Source: Actinomyces sp. B33 (GTDB taxonomy: Bacteria; Actinomycetota; Actinomycetes; Actinomycetales; Actinomycetaceae). From it: a stretch of DNA of 64,000 nucleotides. The stretch spans positions 1 to 64,000 of the forward strand of contig NZ_JAMRYR010000004.1 of NCBI RefSeq assembly GCF_028437565.1, in the 5' to 3' direction. This document shows, one piece after another, positions 36,308 through 45,511 of the stretch. Below the pieces are notes generated by a model, which saw only the letters and a program-made list of their open reading frames with translations, made no database searches and was not told the DNA's origin. Within the stretch, counting starts at the first letter, position 1. Every line of letters begins with the position of its first letter. The translations under genes were made by a program, and so were the position numbers.

Positions 36308-37819
36308 ATGACCCACGCCATCGCAGCCATCGACCTCGGCGCCTCCTCCGGGCGCGTCCTGCGCGGCGTCCTCGACGGCGGACGGCTCACCGTCGAGGAA
36401 TGCTCCCGATTCCCCAACGGCCCCGTCCGCGTCCCCGTCGACGGCGACAACGACTTCGAATGGGACGTCCTCGCCCTGTGGAGCGGGATCCGCGCCGGCC
36501 TGGCCGAAGCGGCGCGGCGCGGCCCCGTCGACGCCATCGGCATCGACTCGTGGGCCGTCGACTACGGCCTCCTCGACGCGGACGGCAGACTCGTCGGCAA
36601 CCCCTCGTCCTACCGGTCCCCGCGCACCGAGACCGCGACCCGCCGACTCTTCGACGAGATCGGCGCCGACGACCTGTACTCCCTCAACGGCCTCCAATTC
36701 CAGCCGTTCAACACGATGTTCCAACTGATCGCCGACCGCGACTGGGACCGGTCCGGGCGCGCGCGGACGATGCTCATGCTCCCCGACCTCATCGGCTACT
36801 GGCTGACGGGTCGGCGGATCTGCGAAGTGACCAACGCGTCGAGCACCGGGATGATCGACCCGACGACGCGACGATGGAGCCCGGAGGTCCTCGACCTGCT
36901 GTCCTCGCGCTTCGACGTCGACGTCCCGGCGATCCTGCCCGAACTCGTCGAACCGGGCGCTGTCATCGGCCCGGTGCGACTGGCCGGAGTCGACCTGCGC
37001 ACCCACGAGGGCGCCGCTACGCCGCTGATCGCCGTCGGATCCCACGACACGGCGTCCGCGGTCGTCGCCGTGCCCGCCGTCGAAGAGGGCGCCCCCTTCG
37101 GGCTCATCTCGTCGGGAACCTGGTCCCTGGTGGGGACCGAACTCGACGCGCCGGTCCTGTCGCAGGCATCGCGCGCCGCGAACTTCACCAACGAACTCGG
37201 CGTCGACGGGACCGTCCGCTACCTGAAGAACATCATGGGGATGTGGGTTCAGCAGGAGTGCCTGCGGCAATGGCGGGAGGCGGAGAGCTCCGATGCGGAC
37301 GGCCTGTCGTGGCCGGTCCTCGACGCCCAGACCGAGGCGGCAGAGCCGATGCGCACCCTCTTCGACATCAACGACCCCGAGTTCTTCGCCCCCGGCGACA
37401 TGCTCGGACGGATCGACCGGTGGTGCGCGCGCGTCGGCGAACCGGCGCCCCGCAGTCGCGCAGAGCTGCTCCGGGCGATCACCGAGTCCCTCGTCGTCGC
37501 CTACCGGAGGGCCCTGCGCCAGACGGGCGAGCTGTCCGGCAAGGCGATCGAGGTCGTCCACATCGTCGGCGGCGGCTCGAAGAACGCCCTCCTGTGCCAG
37601 TCCACGGCCGACGCCACGGGACTGCCCGTGATCGCCGGGCCCGTCGAGGGCACGGGGATCGGGAACATGGTCGTCCAGCTGCGCGCCATCGGGGCCCTCG
37701 ACGGGGGGCTCGCGAACCTGCGCCGGATCGTGTCCGATTCCTCCGCCCTCACCCGCTACGAGCCGACTCCGGGAGCTCTTGGCGCCTGGGAGGCGGCCGA
37801 GGCGCGCGTCTTCGGCTGA
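36308..37819 (+). CDS. rhaB: Rhamnulokinase
   Basis: Phosphorylates L-rhamnulose at C1 using ATP. The 503-aa product is a FGGY-family kinase: the N-terminal phosphate loop AAIDLGASSGRVLRG, the substrate-side SWAVDYGLLD, the second domain FGLISSGTWSLVG and the C-terminal VVHIVGGGSKNALLCQ are all typical of RhaB. Length matches the family. GGAGA lies upstream of the ATG. The gene follows rhaI after a 160-base gap with two hairpins. Confidence 0.93.
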   Translation: MTHAIAAIDLGASSGRVLRGVLDGGRLTVEECSRFPNGPVRVPVDGDNDFEWDVLALWSGIRAGLAEAARRGPVDAIGIDSWAVDYGLLDADGRLVGNPSSYRSPRTETATRRLFDEIGADDLYSLNGLQFQPFNTMFQLIADRDWDRSGRARTMLMLPDLIGYWLTGRRICEVTNASSTGMIDPTTRRWSPEVLDLLSSRFDVDVPAILPELVEPGAVIGPVRLAGVDLRTHEGAATPLIAVGSHDTASAVVAVPAVEEGAPFGLISSGTWSLVGTELDAPVLSQASRAANFTNELGVDGTVRYLKNIMGMWVQQECLRQWREAESSDADGLSWPVLDAQTEAAEPMRTLFDINDPEFFAPGDMLGRIDRWCARVGEPAPRSRAELLRAITESLVVAYRRALRQTGELSGKAIEVVHIVGGGSKNALLCQSTADATGLPVIAGPVEGTGIGNMVVQLRAIGALDGGLANLRRIVSDSSALTRYEPTPGALGAWEAAEARVFG

Positions 37820-37871
37820 GCACCCGGAATCCGCGGCGCCGGGGCGCTCCCCGCCCCATTCGGATCCCCCG

Positions 37872-38040
37872 TGAAGGAGTTTCCGGCGGGCTCGTACAGG
37901 AGGATGACGGCCCCGGCCTCTTCGAGGCGGATGGTGCTCGATCCGCCGTCGAGCGAGGTGTCGTGGATGGTGTCCCGGTCGAGGTCGAGCCAGGAGCAGG
38001 AGGTGTCGACGTCGGGCCGCGGGATTCCATCTCCTCCGCC
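37872..38040 (-). pseudogene. Possible remnant of a glycosidase C-terminus
   Basis: The minus strand here reads a peptide containing SCSWLDLDRDTIHDTSL and later EEAGAVILLYEP, which resembles the last beta-sandwich strand of many glycoside hydrolases. The frame has no plausible upstream domain and runs into the antisense of rhaB. It could be a decayed gene end left by a deletion, or a chance frame. Confidence 0.25.
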
Positions 38041-38100
38041 TGCCATCGCGCCGGTCCGGTCGTAGGCTGATGGAGTAGGCACCCGTAGGGAAGGCACCCC

Positions 38101-39156
38101 ATGAGCACCATCGCACCCTCAGCGCTCCCGACCACCATGAAAGCCGTCGTGATGAAGGCCCCCGGCGAGGTCGTCATTGACGAGATCCCCGTCCCTCGAC
38201 TCCACGGAGGGGGCGACGTCATCCTCAAACTGGCCGCCTCCTGTATTTGCGGCTCGGACCTGTGGCCCTACCGCGGCCTCCAACCCGTGAAGGATCAGTA
38301 CATGGGGCACGAGTACGTCGGAACGGTCGTCGCAGCGGCCGACGACGTCGCCTCCGTCGAGGTCGGCGACTTCGTCATCGGCTCCTTCATGCTCTCCGAC
38401 GGCACCTGCGAGATCTGCGAGGCCGGCTATCCGTCGCGGTGCGCGAACGCCGGCGAGTACACGGGGGCGCAAGCCCAGTACATGCGCGTCGAGCAGGCCG
38501 ATGGCTCCCTCGTCGTGGTGCCCGGCGGGCGTCCCGACGACCCGGAGATCCTCGCCGACTACCTGGCCGCCTCGGACGTCCTGGGCACCGGCTGGTACGC
38601 GGCCGTCGCGGCCAACGCCGGACCCGGTAAGACGATCGCCGTCGTCGGCGACGGGGCGGTCGGCCTGTGCGCGGTCCTCGCCGCCAAGACCCTCGGTGCG
38701 CAGACGGTCATCGCCTTCTCCCGACACGAGGACCGGGCGGCCCTCGCGCGCGAGTTCGGGGCCGACGTCGTCGTCGCCGAGCGGGGCGAGGAGGGGGCTG
38801 CGAAGGTCCGGGAGCTGACGGGCGGCTACGGCGCGCACGGCGTGTGCGAGGCCGTCGGCACCCAGGAGTCGATGGACCAGGCCCTCGCCTCGTGCCGGCC
38901 CGGCGGCCGCATCGGATTCGTCGGCGTCTCGCACGACCAGGAGATCGACGGGCGCGACCTATTCTTCCGCCAGGTCCACCTGGAGGGAGGCCCAGCCCCG
39001 GTGCGCCGGTTCCTGCCCGACCTCATCGATCGGATCCAACGCCGCCAGATCCGTCCCGGCAGGGTCTTCACCGCGCGCATCCCGCTGGAGGACGCGGCCG
39101 ACGGCTACCGGGCGATGGACGAGCGCCGGGAGATCAAGGTCCTCCTCGAGGTCTGA
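38101..39156 (+). CDS. Zinc-dependent alcohol dehydrogenase, probably lactaldehyde-related
   Basis: The 351-aa product is a medium-chain dehydrogenase: CICGSDLW with the catalytic zinc Cys, GHEYVG with the zinc His and Glu, a partial structural zinc lobe CEICEAGYPSRC, and a nucleotide site TIAVVGDGAVGLCAVLAA. Its position at the end of the rhamnose cluster suggests it reduces or oxidises L-lactaldehyde released by the aldolase, giving 1,2-propanediol in the reductive case. That is inference. GGAAGG precedes the ATG, and it has its own 280-base upstream region. Confidence 0.8.
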   Translation: MSTIAPSALPTTMKAVVMKAPGEVVIDEIPVPRLHGGGDVILKLAASCICGSDLWPYRGLQPVKDQYMGHEYVGTVVAAADDVASVEVGDFVIGSFMLSDGTCEICEAGYPSRCANAGEYTGAQAQYMRVEQADGSLVVVPGGRPDDPEILADYLAASDVLGTGWYAAVAANAGPGKTIAVVGDGAVGLCAVLAAKTLGAQTVIAFSRHEDRAALAREFGADVVVAERGEEGAAKVRELTGGYGAHGVCEAVGTQESMDQALASCRPGGRIGFVGVSHDQEIDGRDLFFRQVHLEGGPAPVRRFLPDLIDRIQRRQIRPGRVFTARIPLEDAADGYRAMDERREIKVLLEV

Positions 39157-39188
39157 CGGCATCGCACCGACGCTCCGTCCCTGCTGAC

Positions 39189-39224
39189 ACAGGCGCTCCG
39201 GCCAGAATCGGCCGGAGCGCCTGT
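39189..39224. terminator. Bidirectional hairpin between convergent rhamnose genes
   Basis: ACAGGCGCTCCGGCC and its exact complement form a 15-bp stem with a 6-base loop, midway between the alcohol dehydrogenase stop and the aldolase stop. It probably ends transcription from both sides. Confidence 0.8.
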
Positions 39225-39259
39225 CATCGGGTGGGGATGGAGAGCGATGGCGCGCCGCC

Positions 39260-40381
39260 TCAGCCCTCCTTCGCGACGGAACGGCGGTAGGCCTCCGCCT
39301 CCCAGTTCTCGATGAAATGCCGCTCGCGCTCGTCCATGACGCGCACTCGGCCGATCCGATCGGCGTCGGCGGCGACCCGCAGCGCGTCGAGGTACGTCGC
39401 CAGCGCGTTCTGCGCGGCCGCAGGGGAGTCCCCGGCGGCGATGACGAGACGACCGGGGACGACGGCGACGATCGGGGCGCGCCCGTGCGCCTCGCGGAAG
39501 GCGGCGACGGCGGCGGTCACGCCGGCCTCGTCCTCGTCCCCGGCGAGGACCAGGGGGAAGGAACCGGAGTAGACGATCTGGTCGGGGATCAGCGGTCCGC
39601 GCGAGACCGGGCCGGCCTGGGCGCTCGAGGACGTGCGCGCATGGCCCTCGCAGGACGAGGCCGTCGCCTCCGATCCCAGTGCGGTGCGGAACGCCTCGAC
39701 GAGGGCGTCGCGGCGGTCGGCGGGCAGGTCGTCGGCGGCCTCGGGCGCGGGCGCGGGGGCCGCGTCGATGGCGGCCCGGATGCGGTCGGTGAGGAAGCGG
39801 GTCCGCTCGGCGACCTCGTCGTAGGTCGCGCCGGAGACGATGATCCCGTGATTGCCGAGCAGGACGATGCCGGGGGCGGGCCTGCCGGTTCGCTCGGCGT
39901 GCGCGTCGCGGGCGGCCTCGACGCCGCGGGCGAGCGGGACGCCCGGGTCGATGTAGTCGACCCACACCGCCTCGTCGCCGAGGATCTCGCGGGCGAGGGC
40001 GGGGCCGTCCTCGTTGCAGGTCAGGGCGTTGGCGGTCAGCGGGTGGAGATGGAGGACGAGGGGGTCGGGGATGAGCGCGTGGAAGAGGATCTCGACGCTC
40101 GGGCGGCGCCCGCCGGCATCGCCGATCTGGGCTCTGCGGGCTGCGGCGCGCACGGGGTCGCCGTCGACCTCCTCGTCGGAGTGGAGGGCGTCGAGGAGGA
40201 CGTCGATGCGCAGGGGGACGAGGTCTTCGGCCGCGAGGGTGGCCAGCGGCACGCCCGAGGGCTTGATGTGGAGGACGCCGTCGGTCTTGACCGAGGCGTT
40301 TCCCCCGCCGGCGCGGGAGAACTCGGTGTCCCCGCCGATGTCGTTCGCCAGGGCGATGAGTTGAGAGGTGAGGTCGGACAT
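39260..40381 (-). CDS. Class II aldolase, probable rhamnulose-1-phosphate aldolase lacking the dehydrogenase half
   Basis: Would cleave L-rhamnulose-1-phosphate to DHAP and L-lactaldehyde. The 373-aa product has the class II aldolase/adducin domain with AGGGNASVKTDG, the zinc ligands in HLHPLTAN and GNHGIIVSG. The C-terminal 110 residues (PDQIVYSGSFPLVLAGDEDE to HFIENWEAEAYRRSVAKEG) match the linker that in the bifunctional RhaEW/YuxG enzymes leads into a short-chain dehydrogenase. Here the protein stops at that point. GAAGGGGAAG precedes the ATG. The longer opening to 40456 crosses the promoter and is rejected. Confidence 0.82.
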   Translation of the reverse strand: MSDLTSQLIALANDIGGDTEFSRAGGGNASVKTDGVLHIKPSGVPLATLAAEDLVPLRIDVLLDALHSDEEVDGDPVRAAARRAQIGDAGGRRPSVEILFHALIPDPLVLHLHPLTANALTCNEDGPALAREILGDEAVWVDYIDPGVPLARGVEAARDAHAERTGRPAPGIVLLGNHGIIVSGATYDEVAERTRFLTDRIRAAIDAAPAPAPEAADDLPADRRDALVEAFRTALGSEATASSCEGHARTSSSAQAGPVSRGPLIPDQIVYSGSFPLVLAGDEDEAGVTAAVAAFREAHGRAPIVAVVPGRLVIAAGDSPAAAQNALATYLDALRVAADADRIGRVRVMDERERHFIENWEAEAYRRSVAKEG

Positions 40382-40410
40382 GAGTGCTTCCCCTTCTGCG
40401 TCGAAGAGTA

Positions 40411-40456
40411 TGAAACGTTTCAGTACGAGGGTATGAAACCATTCAAACCGTGTCAA
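40411..40456 (-). promoter_or_regulatory. Aldolase promoter with two LacI-type operators
   Basis: Read on the minus strand: TTGACA (40451-40456), a 17-base spacer, TACCCT (40428-40433). One operator, TGAATGGTTTCA (40434-40445), fills the spacer. A perfect one, TGAAACGTTTCA (40411-40422), covers the expected start of transcription. Confidence 0.85.
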
Positions 40457-40474
40457 CGGTTCTCGGAGACTCCC

Positions 40475-42628
40475 TCAGAGCCGCACCGATGCCGGACCCG
40501 GGAAACGACGACCCCGATGGACGAGGACCGACCCCGCGGGCACCTCGACACGAGCCGATCCGCGCTCGACGATGACGCACACGTCCCCCACCGGGGAGGG
40601 CACCACCCCCGCCGCCCAACCGAGATCCCCGAGCAGCGGATCGACTTCGAACTCGCGCCACCCGGGCAGCAGCGGATGCACCCCCAGGACGATGCGCGGC
40701 AGCAAATCGCACGGCCCGGACGCCCACCCGTGGCACAGGCTCTTGCCGAAAGGACGGCCGTACATCTCCGTAGGAGAAGCCCCCTCCTGGCCGAACTCCT
40801 CCCAGAACGTCGCGGCCCCGGCCTCGATCATCGGCGCCCACAACCCCCTGAGGATCCCCAAGGCCCGCTCCCGTTCGCCCAACTCCACCAGTGCGCGCAG
40901 CGCCCACGAACGCATCGACGGCGTGCCGGACTCCGTCATGAGGATCTGCTCGGCCACCGCCTCGGACCCCCGATGACCCAGGCCGGCGAGCACCGCGAGC
41001 GTGTTCGCCAGCGGAGCCGGTGACGACTCCCCATCGACGTACTCGCGCCACGCCCGCCCATCCCACGCCGACTCCATCAGGGCCCGCCTCAGCCTCGTCC
41101 GGCACCCCGCCCATCGCGCGGCCACCGGATCAACCCCCGCCGGTCCTCCCAGGACCGACCGACGTACCCCGATCGCGCTCGTCAAGGCCCAGAACCACAG
41201 GGCCTGGAAGGCCGTCGGCGTGCGATCGGGATCGATCCCGACCCCCCAGTCGAGGAAGACCGCCCCCGGGCCCGACTCGGGGAACGCATACCCATCCTTC
41301 ACCGTCCGCAGCAGGCCGTCGTCGTCGGTCAACGCCAGCAAAGACTCCATCAGGGCCTCGACGTCGCCCATGACGGAGGCGGCCAGCCCCTGATCGTCGA
41401 AGAATTCCCGATCCAGGCCCAGGGCGATGACCCCCCACAGGGAGTAATCGGCGATTCCATTGGCGAAACCCCGGCGGGACGCCAGCAGAGCCTCGATCCC
41501 GTCGCGGGCCGCCACGGCGTCGCCGAAAGCGTAGGCGTTGGGCCCGAGCGCCGAGGCGTTGTCGCCCATCCATGGGACTCGGTCCCGCTTGATCCCGTCG
41601 ACGAGCAGGGTCTGGATGCACGTCCCCAAAGTCGTCGCGGCCGTCGACCAGATCGCTGTCAGGGATTCGTCGGAGCAGGCGAAAGCGCTGCGTCGCCCGA
41701 ATCGGCGCGCGCTGGCCTCGATCGACACCGAGGAGACGCGGTCCCCGACGACGCGTAGGTAGCGCAACCCCAGGCGGTGAACGGACCTCCACGACCCCGG
41801 CCCGGCGGGTACGAGCTCCGTTGAGCACTCGGCGTCCATCGTCGGACCGGCCAGGGCCTCCGACCGGGATTCGCCGACGGCGAGCACGGGCTCCTCGGCG
41901 TCGAGAGCGCACGAGATGACGACGCGCCCCAGAACCGGGACGGGCGATTCATAGAGACCGTCGACAAGGCGCGGTGAGATCTGATGTACGGGCTCGCCCG
42001 CCCGGTGCGGGGGCTCGTCGTCGCCGACTCGCAGATCGGCCGGCCACCAGCGGGCGTCCGCGTCACTGCGGGTGTCGATTCTCGGGGGCCGGCCCCCGGT
42101 CCAGCTCAGGCGCAGGGCAGGGGGGTCGTCGGCGTCATCGGCTTCGACGACGAGGACGAGGCTGCGCTCCTCGACGAGCGGGAGGCGCGAGCCGACGGGC
42201 AGGACCCGTCCCGGCACAGGGGCGTGGCCGGCCTCGGGGCAGGCCGCCGACCACCCCTGAGCGACCGGTGATCCCGCGAGGACGGCATCCTCGTCATGGG
42301 GGAGGAGGGGATCGAGGACGCGTACCTGTCCGAGGGACTGTTCGATGACGACTGAGCCTTCCCCGCACAGGCGGAACAGGGCTCGCCGGGCCGGTAGAAC
42401 GGCGTTGTCGGGATACGAGACGTGACGCGTCGTCCGATGGCTCTCGGCGAGCAGCGCCCGCAGGGCGCCGCGGGCGAACTGGGCGCGAGGATAGGCCCAC
42501 GCCCCCTCGTCATCGAGGCGGGAAAGGTGGGTTTCGGCCCGCATCCCGTCTTCGGCAGGCCGGAAGATCGGCAGGGGGGAGAGGCTCAGGACCTCTTCGC
42601 GGGTGGTCGGCGGCGGCGTCGAGGTCAT
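40475..42628 (-). CDS. GH78-like alpha-L-rhamnosidase, variant active-site motif
   Basis: The 717-aa product has an N-terminal beta-rich half and a six-hairpin (alpha/alpha)6 barrel. Near residues 340-352 it reads GIKRDRVPWMGDN, the position of the GH78 acid motif, but differs from the CPQRDERLGWTGD of its neighbour by one residue. The C-terminal SLCHGWASGPCDLLPRIVLG and the beta-sandwich after it are typical of the family. No signal peptide is present, so it should act in the cytoplasm. Its ATG overlaps the upstream rhamnosidase stop (ATGA). Activity on a rhamnoside is likely but not certain. Confidence 0.72.
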   Translation of the reverse strand: MTSTPPPTTREEVLSLSPLPIFRPAEDGMRAETHLSRLDDEGAWAYPRAQFARGALRALLAESHRTTRHVSYPDNAVLPARRALFRLCGEGSVVIEQSLGQVRVLDPLLPHDEDAVLAGSPVAQGWSAACPEAGHAPVPGRVLPVGSRLPLVEERSLVLVVEADDADDPPALRLSWTGGRPPRIDTRSDADARWWPADLRVGDDEPPHRAGEPVHQISPRLVDGLYESPVPVLGRVVISCALDAEEPVLAVGESRSEALAGPTMDAECSTELVPAGPGSWRSVHRLGLRYLRVVGDRVSSVSIEASARRFGRRSAFACSDESLTAIWSTAATTLGTCIQTLLVDGIKRDRVPWMGDNASALGPNAYAFGDAVAARDGIEALLASRRGFANGIADYSLWGVIALGLDREFFDDQGLAASVMGDVEALMESLLALTDDDGLLRTVKDGYAFPESGPGAVFLDWGVGIDPDRTPTAFQALWFWALTSAIGVRRSVLGGPAGVDPVAARWAGCRTRLRRALMESAWDGRAWREYVDGESSPAPLANTLAVLAGLGHRGSEAVAEQILMTESGTPSMRSWALRALVELGERERALGILRGLWAPMIEAGAATFWEEFGQEGASPTEMYGRPFGKSLCHGWASGPCDLLPRIVLGVHPLLPGWREFEVDPLLGDLGWAAGVVPSPVGDVCVIVERGSARVEVPAGSVLVHRGRRFPGPASVRL

Positions 42629-45315
42629 GAGGCGGCGGCGTCGACCTCGATGATCCGAGGGCGTGTCAGGGTGATCGTGTAGGCGCCGTGACCGAGCCTG
42701 TCGGGCGCGGGAGCGCCGTCGACGAGGGCGATGGAGCCTTCGTCGGCGAGGAGGTCGAGAACGGCCTCGACGCCGAAGGGGATGACGAGGCGGATTGTCA
42801 GCAGATCGGGATCGACCTCCCATGCGATCGACAGGTCGCCGAAGGTCGTCGCGATCGACGCCTGGGCGCGCGTCAGGGCGGTGGCGGGACGCGGGCCGAT
42901 CCGGGTCGTCCGGTAGCCGGGGGTCATCGGTTCGAGGCCGGCGACATTGCGGTACACCCAGTCGATGACGGCGCCGTAGGCGTAGTGGTTGAAGGAGATC
43001 ATCCCGCCCTCGTCGCCGGCCATTTCGCCGGCGTGGATCGAGCCGTCCTCCTTGATGGCGTCCCACCGCTCCCACACTGTCGTCGCTCCGCGATCGACTT
43101 GGTAGAGCCACGAGGGGGCCTGGCGCCGCAGGAGCATCGTGTACGCCTCTTCCCATTTGCCCGCTCGGCTCAGGGCGAAGAGAACGAGGGGGGTCCCCAG
43201 GAAGCCGGTCGCGATCCGCCCGTTCTCGCGTCGGACGTTGTCGGCGAGGGCGGCGACGAGGCCGGGCCGGGCGCGGTCCGGGACGATGCCGAACTCCAGG
43301 CACATGGCTGCGCCGGTCTGGGTCTCGTGGGCCTCGTGCTTCCACCGCGTCCACACGGCGTCGGCGACCCGGGTCGCGAGGTCCTCGAGGCGCTGGGCTT
43401 CGTCTGGATCGCCGATGAGACGCTCGGAAGCGGCAAGGAGTCGGGTCGAGTGGATGTAGAAGCAGTTCGCGACGAAGAGGGCGGGCGTCTTCCCATTCCA
43501 CGGCTGGTCGACTGGGGCATCCGGGTCGAGCCAGTCGCCGTATTGGAAGGGCTCATCGGGCAGGAGCACGTCGTCGCCGGCGCGCCGGCGCAGGTGGTCG
43601 ACCCAGCGGCGCATCGAGTCGAGCTGGGAGCGCAGGATTTCGGGGGAGCCGACCGAGGCGTAGGTCGACCACGGGACGATGGTCGCGGCGTCGGCCCAGC
43701 CGGCGCGTCCCATGTCGTCGATGGGCCGGCCTCCCATGCGCGCGTCTCCGGCGATGATATTGGGGACGAGGGAGGCGACGGCCCCGTTGTCGTTCTGGGC
43801 GAGTTCGAGGTCGCGCAGCCACGAGGCCCAGAAGGCCTCGGCGTCGAAGAGGGTGTTGGCGGTGGCGGCGAAGGCCTGGGCGTCGCCGGTCCATCCGAGG
43901 CGCTCGTCGCGCTGGGGGCAGTCGGTGGGGATCGAGACGAAGTTGTCGAGTTGGGACCATACGACGTTCTCATGGAACCGGTCGAGGGCGTTGTGGGACG
44001 AGGAGAAGGTTGCGCGCCGGGGCAAGTCCGTGGAGATGGCGATGGCGCGGGCGGAGACGATCCGGACGGGCCCGGTCACGTCGGCGTAGCGGAAGCCGTG
44101 GAATGTGAAAACGGGTTCGAGTTCGATCCGGCCGGATTCGCCCAGGATGTAGCGGTCGGTCGCGCGGGCCGAGCGCAGGGAGGCGGTGTGCAAGGACCCG
44201 TCGGGGTCGAGGACCTCGGCGTGGCGCACGACGACTTCGGTTCCGGCCTCGCCCTCGACGGTCAGGCGGACCCATCCCGAGATGTTCTGGCCGGCGTCGA
44301 GGACGACCCCGTCCGCGGCGTCCTCGATGCGGTCCGACAGGGCATTCATGTCGAAGCCGCCGATGACGCGCACGGGGGGGACGGCGCGGGGGTGGAAAAC
44401 GCGATGGTCGCAGTCGAGGATGTCGACGGGGAGCCAGCCGTCGGTGTCGAAGCCGGGCAGGGAGGGGTCGCCGGCGTCGAGCCGTAGGTCGATCGTCGTC
44501 CCGTCGTAGATGGAAGCGGCGCGGATCGGCCCGAATCCGCCGACCCATGAGTCGTCGGTGGCGACGGTCAGAGCCTGTCCTGCCTCGCCGAGGATCTCAA
44601 GACGGGCGATGGCTCCGGATCGGTCGCCGTAGATCTCGGTGCGACCGGCGAAGCCCATGCGGCCGCGGTACCAGCCGTCGCCCACGGTCAGGCTGATGGC
44701 ATTGCGGCCCTCGTGGACGAGGTCGGTGGCGTCGATGGCGTCGATGAGGATGCGGTCGTCGTACTCGGTCCAGCCGGGGGTCAGGAGGGCGTCGGAGGTG
44801 TCGGCCCCGTTGATGCGGGCGTGGACGAGTCCGAGGGCGGACAGGTAGAGGCGGGCGCGGACGGGGGTGAAGGGCAGGGTGAACTCGGTGCGCAGGATGG
44901 CGGCGGGGCCTTCGAGGTCGGTGGGGATGGAGATGACGTCGGCGGCGAAGGAGTCGGAGTCGAGGCTCCCTTCGATGAGGAGGGGGGAGGACCAGGGACT
45001 CCATCCGGTGTCGGTAGCGATGCGCACGCAGTACTCGCGCTGCTCCCGGGCGTTCAGGGGGCCGCCGGGGGCGGGGATGTCGACAGCGGCGTCGGAGAGG
45101 ACGGGCTCGGCGACGGTCCAGGGAGCGGAGTCGGCGCGGTGGCGGATCTGATAGGCGGTCTGGCTGGCGCCCGGACGCTCGCAGGCGACGGCCCAGCGCA
45201 GGCGGATCTCTTCGAGCGCGACTGCGACGAGAGAGGGATCGAAGCGCGATCGGAGCGAGGTCACACGGGTAGCGGGGTCGAGGATCGCGGGGGAGGGGGT
45301 CGCGGGGACGGGCAT
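42625..45315 (-). CDS. Alpha-L-rhamnosidase, GH78
   Basis: Hydrolyses terminal alpha-L-rhamnosyl residues. The 896-aa product has N-terminal beta-sandwich domains, including a lectin-like region with VRARLYLSALGLVHARING, DGWYRGRMGF and LDAGQNISGWVRL. The (alpha/alpha)6 barrel carries the GH78 acid motif DCPQRDERLGWTGDAQAF near residues 465-477, and the C-terminal GGMISFNHYAYGAVIDWVYR. There is no signal peptide, so imported rhamnosides are probably cut in the cytoplasm. The ATG at 45315 follows AAGG. An upstream ATG at 45387 would place the start beyond the operator at 45366 and is rejected. Confidence 0.9.
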   Translation of the reverse strand: MPVPATPSPAILDPATRVTSLRSRFDPSLVAVALEEIRLRWAVACERPGASQTAYQIRHRADSAPWTVAEPVLSDAAVDIPAPGGPLNAREQREYCVRIATDTGWSPWSSPLLIEGSLDSDSFAADVISIPTDLEGPAAILRTEFTLPFTPVRARLYLSALGLVHARINGADTSDALLTPGWTEYDDRILIDAIDATDLVHEGRNAISLTVGDGWYRGRMGFAGRTEIYGDRSGAIARLEILGEAGQALTVATDDSWVGGFGPIRAASIYDGTTIDLRLDAGDPSLPGFDTDGWLPVDILDCDHRVFHPRAVPPVRVIGGFDMNALSDRIEDAADGVVLDAGQNISGWVRLTVEGEAGTEVVVRHAEVLDPDGSLHTASLRSARATDRYILGESGRIELEPVFTFHGFRYADVTGPVRIVSARAIAISTDLPRRATFSSSHNALDRFHENVVWSQLDNFVSIPTDCPQRDERLGWTGDAQAFAATANTLFDAEAFWASWLRDLELAQNDNGAVASLVPNIIAGDARMGGRPIDDMGRAGWADAATIVPWSTYASVGSPEILRSQLDSMRRWVDHLRRRAGDDVLLPDEPFQYGDWLDPDAPVDQPWNGKTPALFVANCFYIHSTRLLAASERLIGDPDEAQRLEDLATRVADAVWTRWKHEAHETQTGAAMCLEFGIVPDRARPGLVAALADNVRRENGRIATGFLGTPLVLFALSRAGKWEEAYTMLLRRQAPSWLYQVDRGATTVWERWDAIKEDGSIHAGEMAGDEGGMISFNHYAYGAVIDWVYRNVAGLEPMTPGYRTTRIGPRPATALTRAQASIATTFGDLSIAWEVDPDLLTIRLVIPFGVEAVLDLLADEGSIALVDGAPAPDRLGHGAYTITLTRPRIIEVDAAAS

Positions 45316-45365
45316 AGTCAACCTTGTCGTCGGTCGCCGCGTCGTCGCGGCGGGCGTATCAGTAT

Positions 45366-45377
45366 TGAAGCGCTTTA
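45366..45377. promoter_or_regulatory. LacI-type operator, rhamnosidase side
   Basis: TGAAGCGCTTTA matches the palindrome TGAAGCGCTTCA at 11 of 12 positions. It lies 50 bases before the rhamnosidase ATG, directly after TAGAAT on the minus strand, so it would cover the transcription start. Confidence 0.75.
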
Positions 45378-45511
45378 TTCTAATCAATGCAAGAGCCGGC
45401 TCGCAGCAGGTGACAGTTGCCCTGATGGGCTGAGCAGGTGCGCAATAAGAACCGCTTTTCCTTGTTTTTCAAGAGAAGTAGGGTGATATTTGAATCGTTA
45501 TCATTTCTCTC

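Noticed and set aside
45316-45387. Longer rhamnosidase start at 45387
   Set aside because: This would include the operator at 45366 in the coding region; the ATG at 45315 matches the start of the family's N-terminal domain region.
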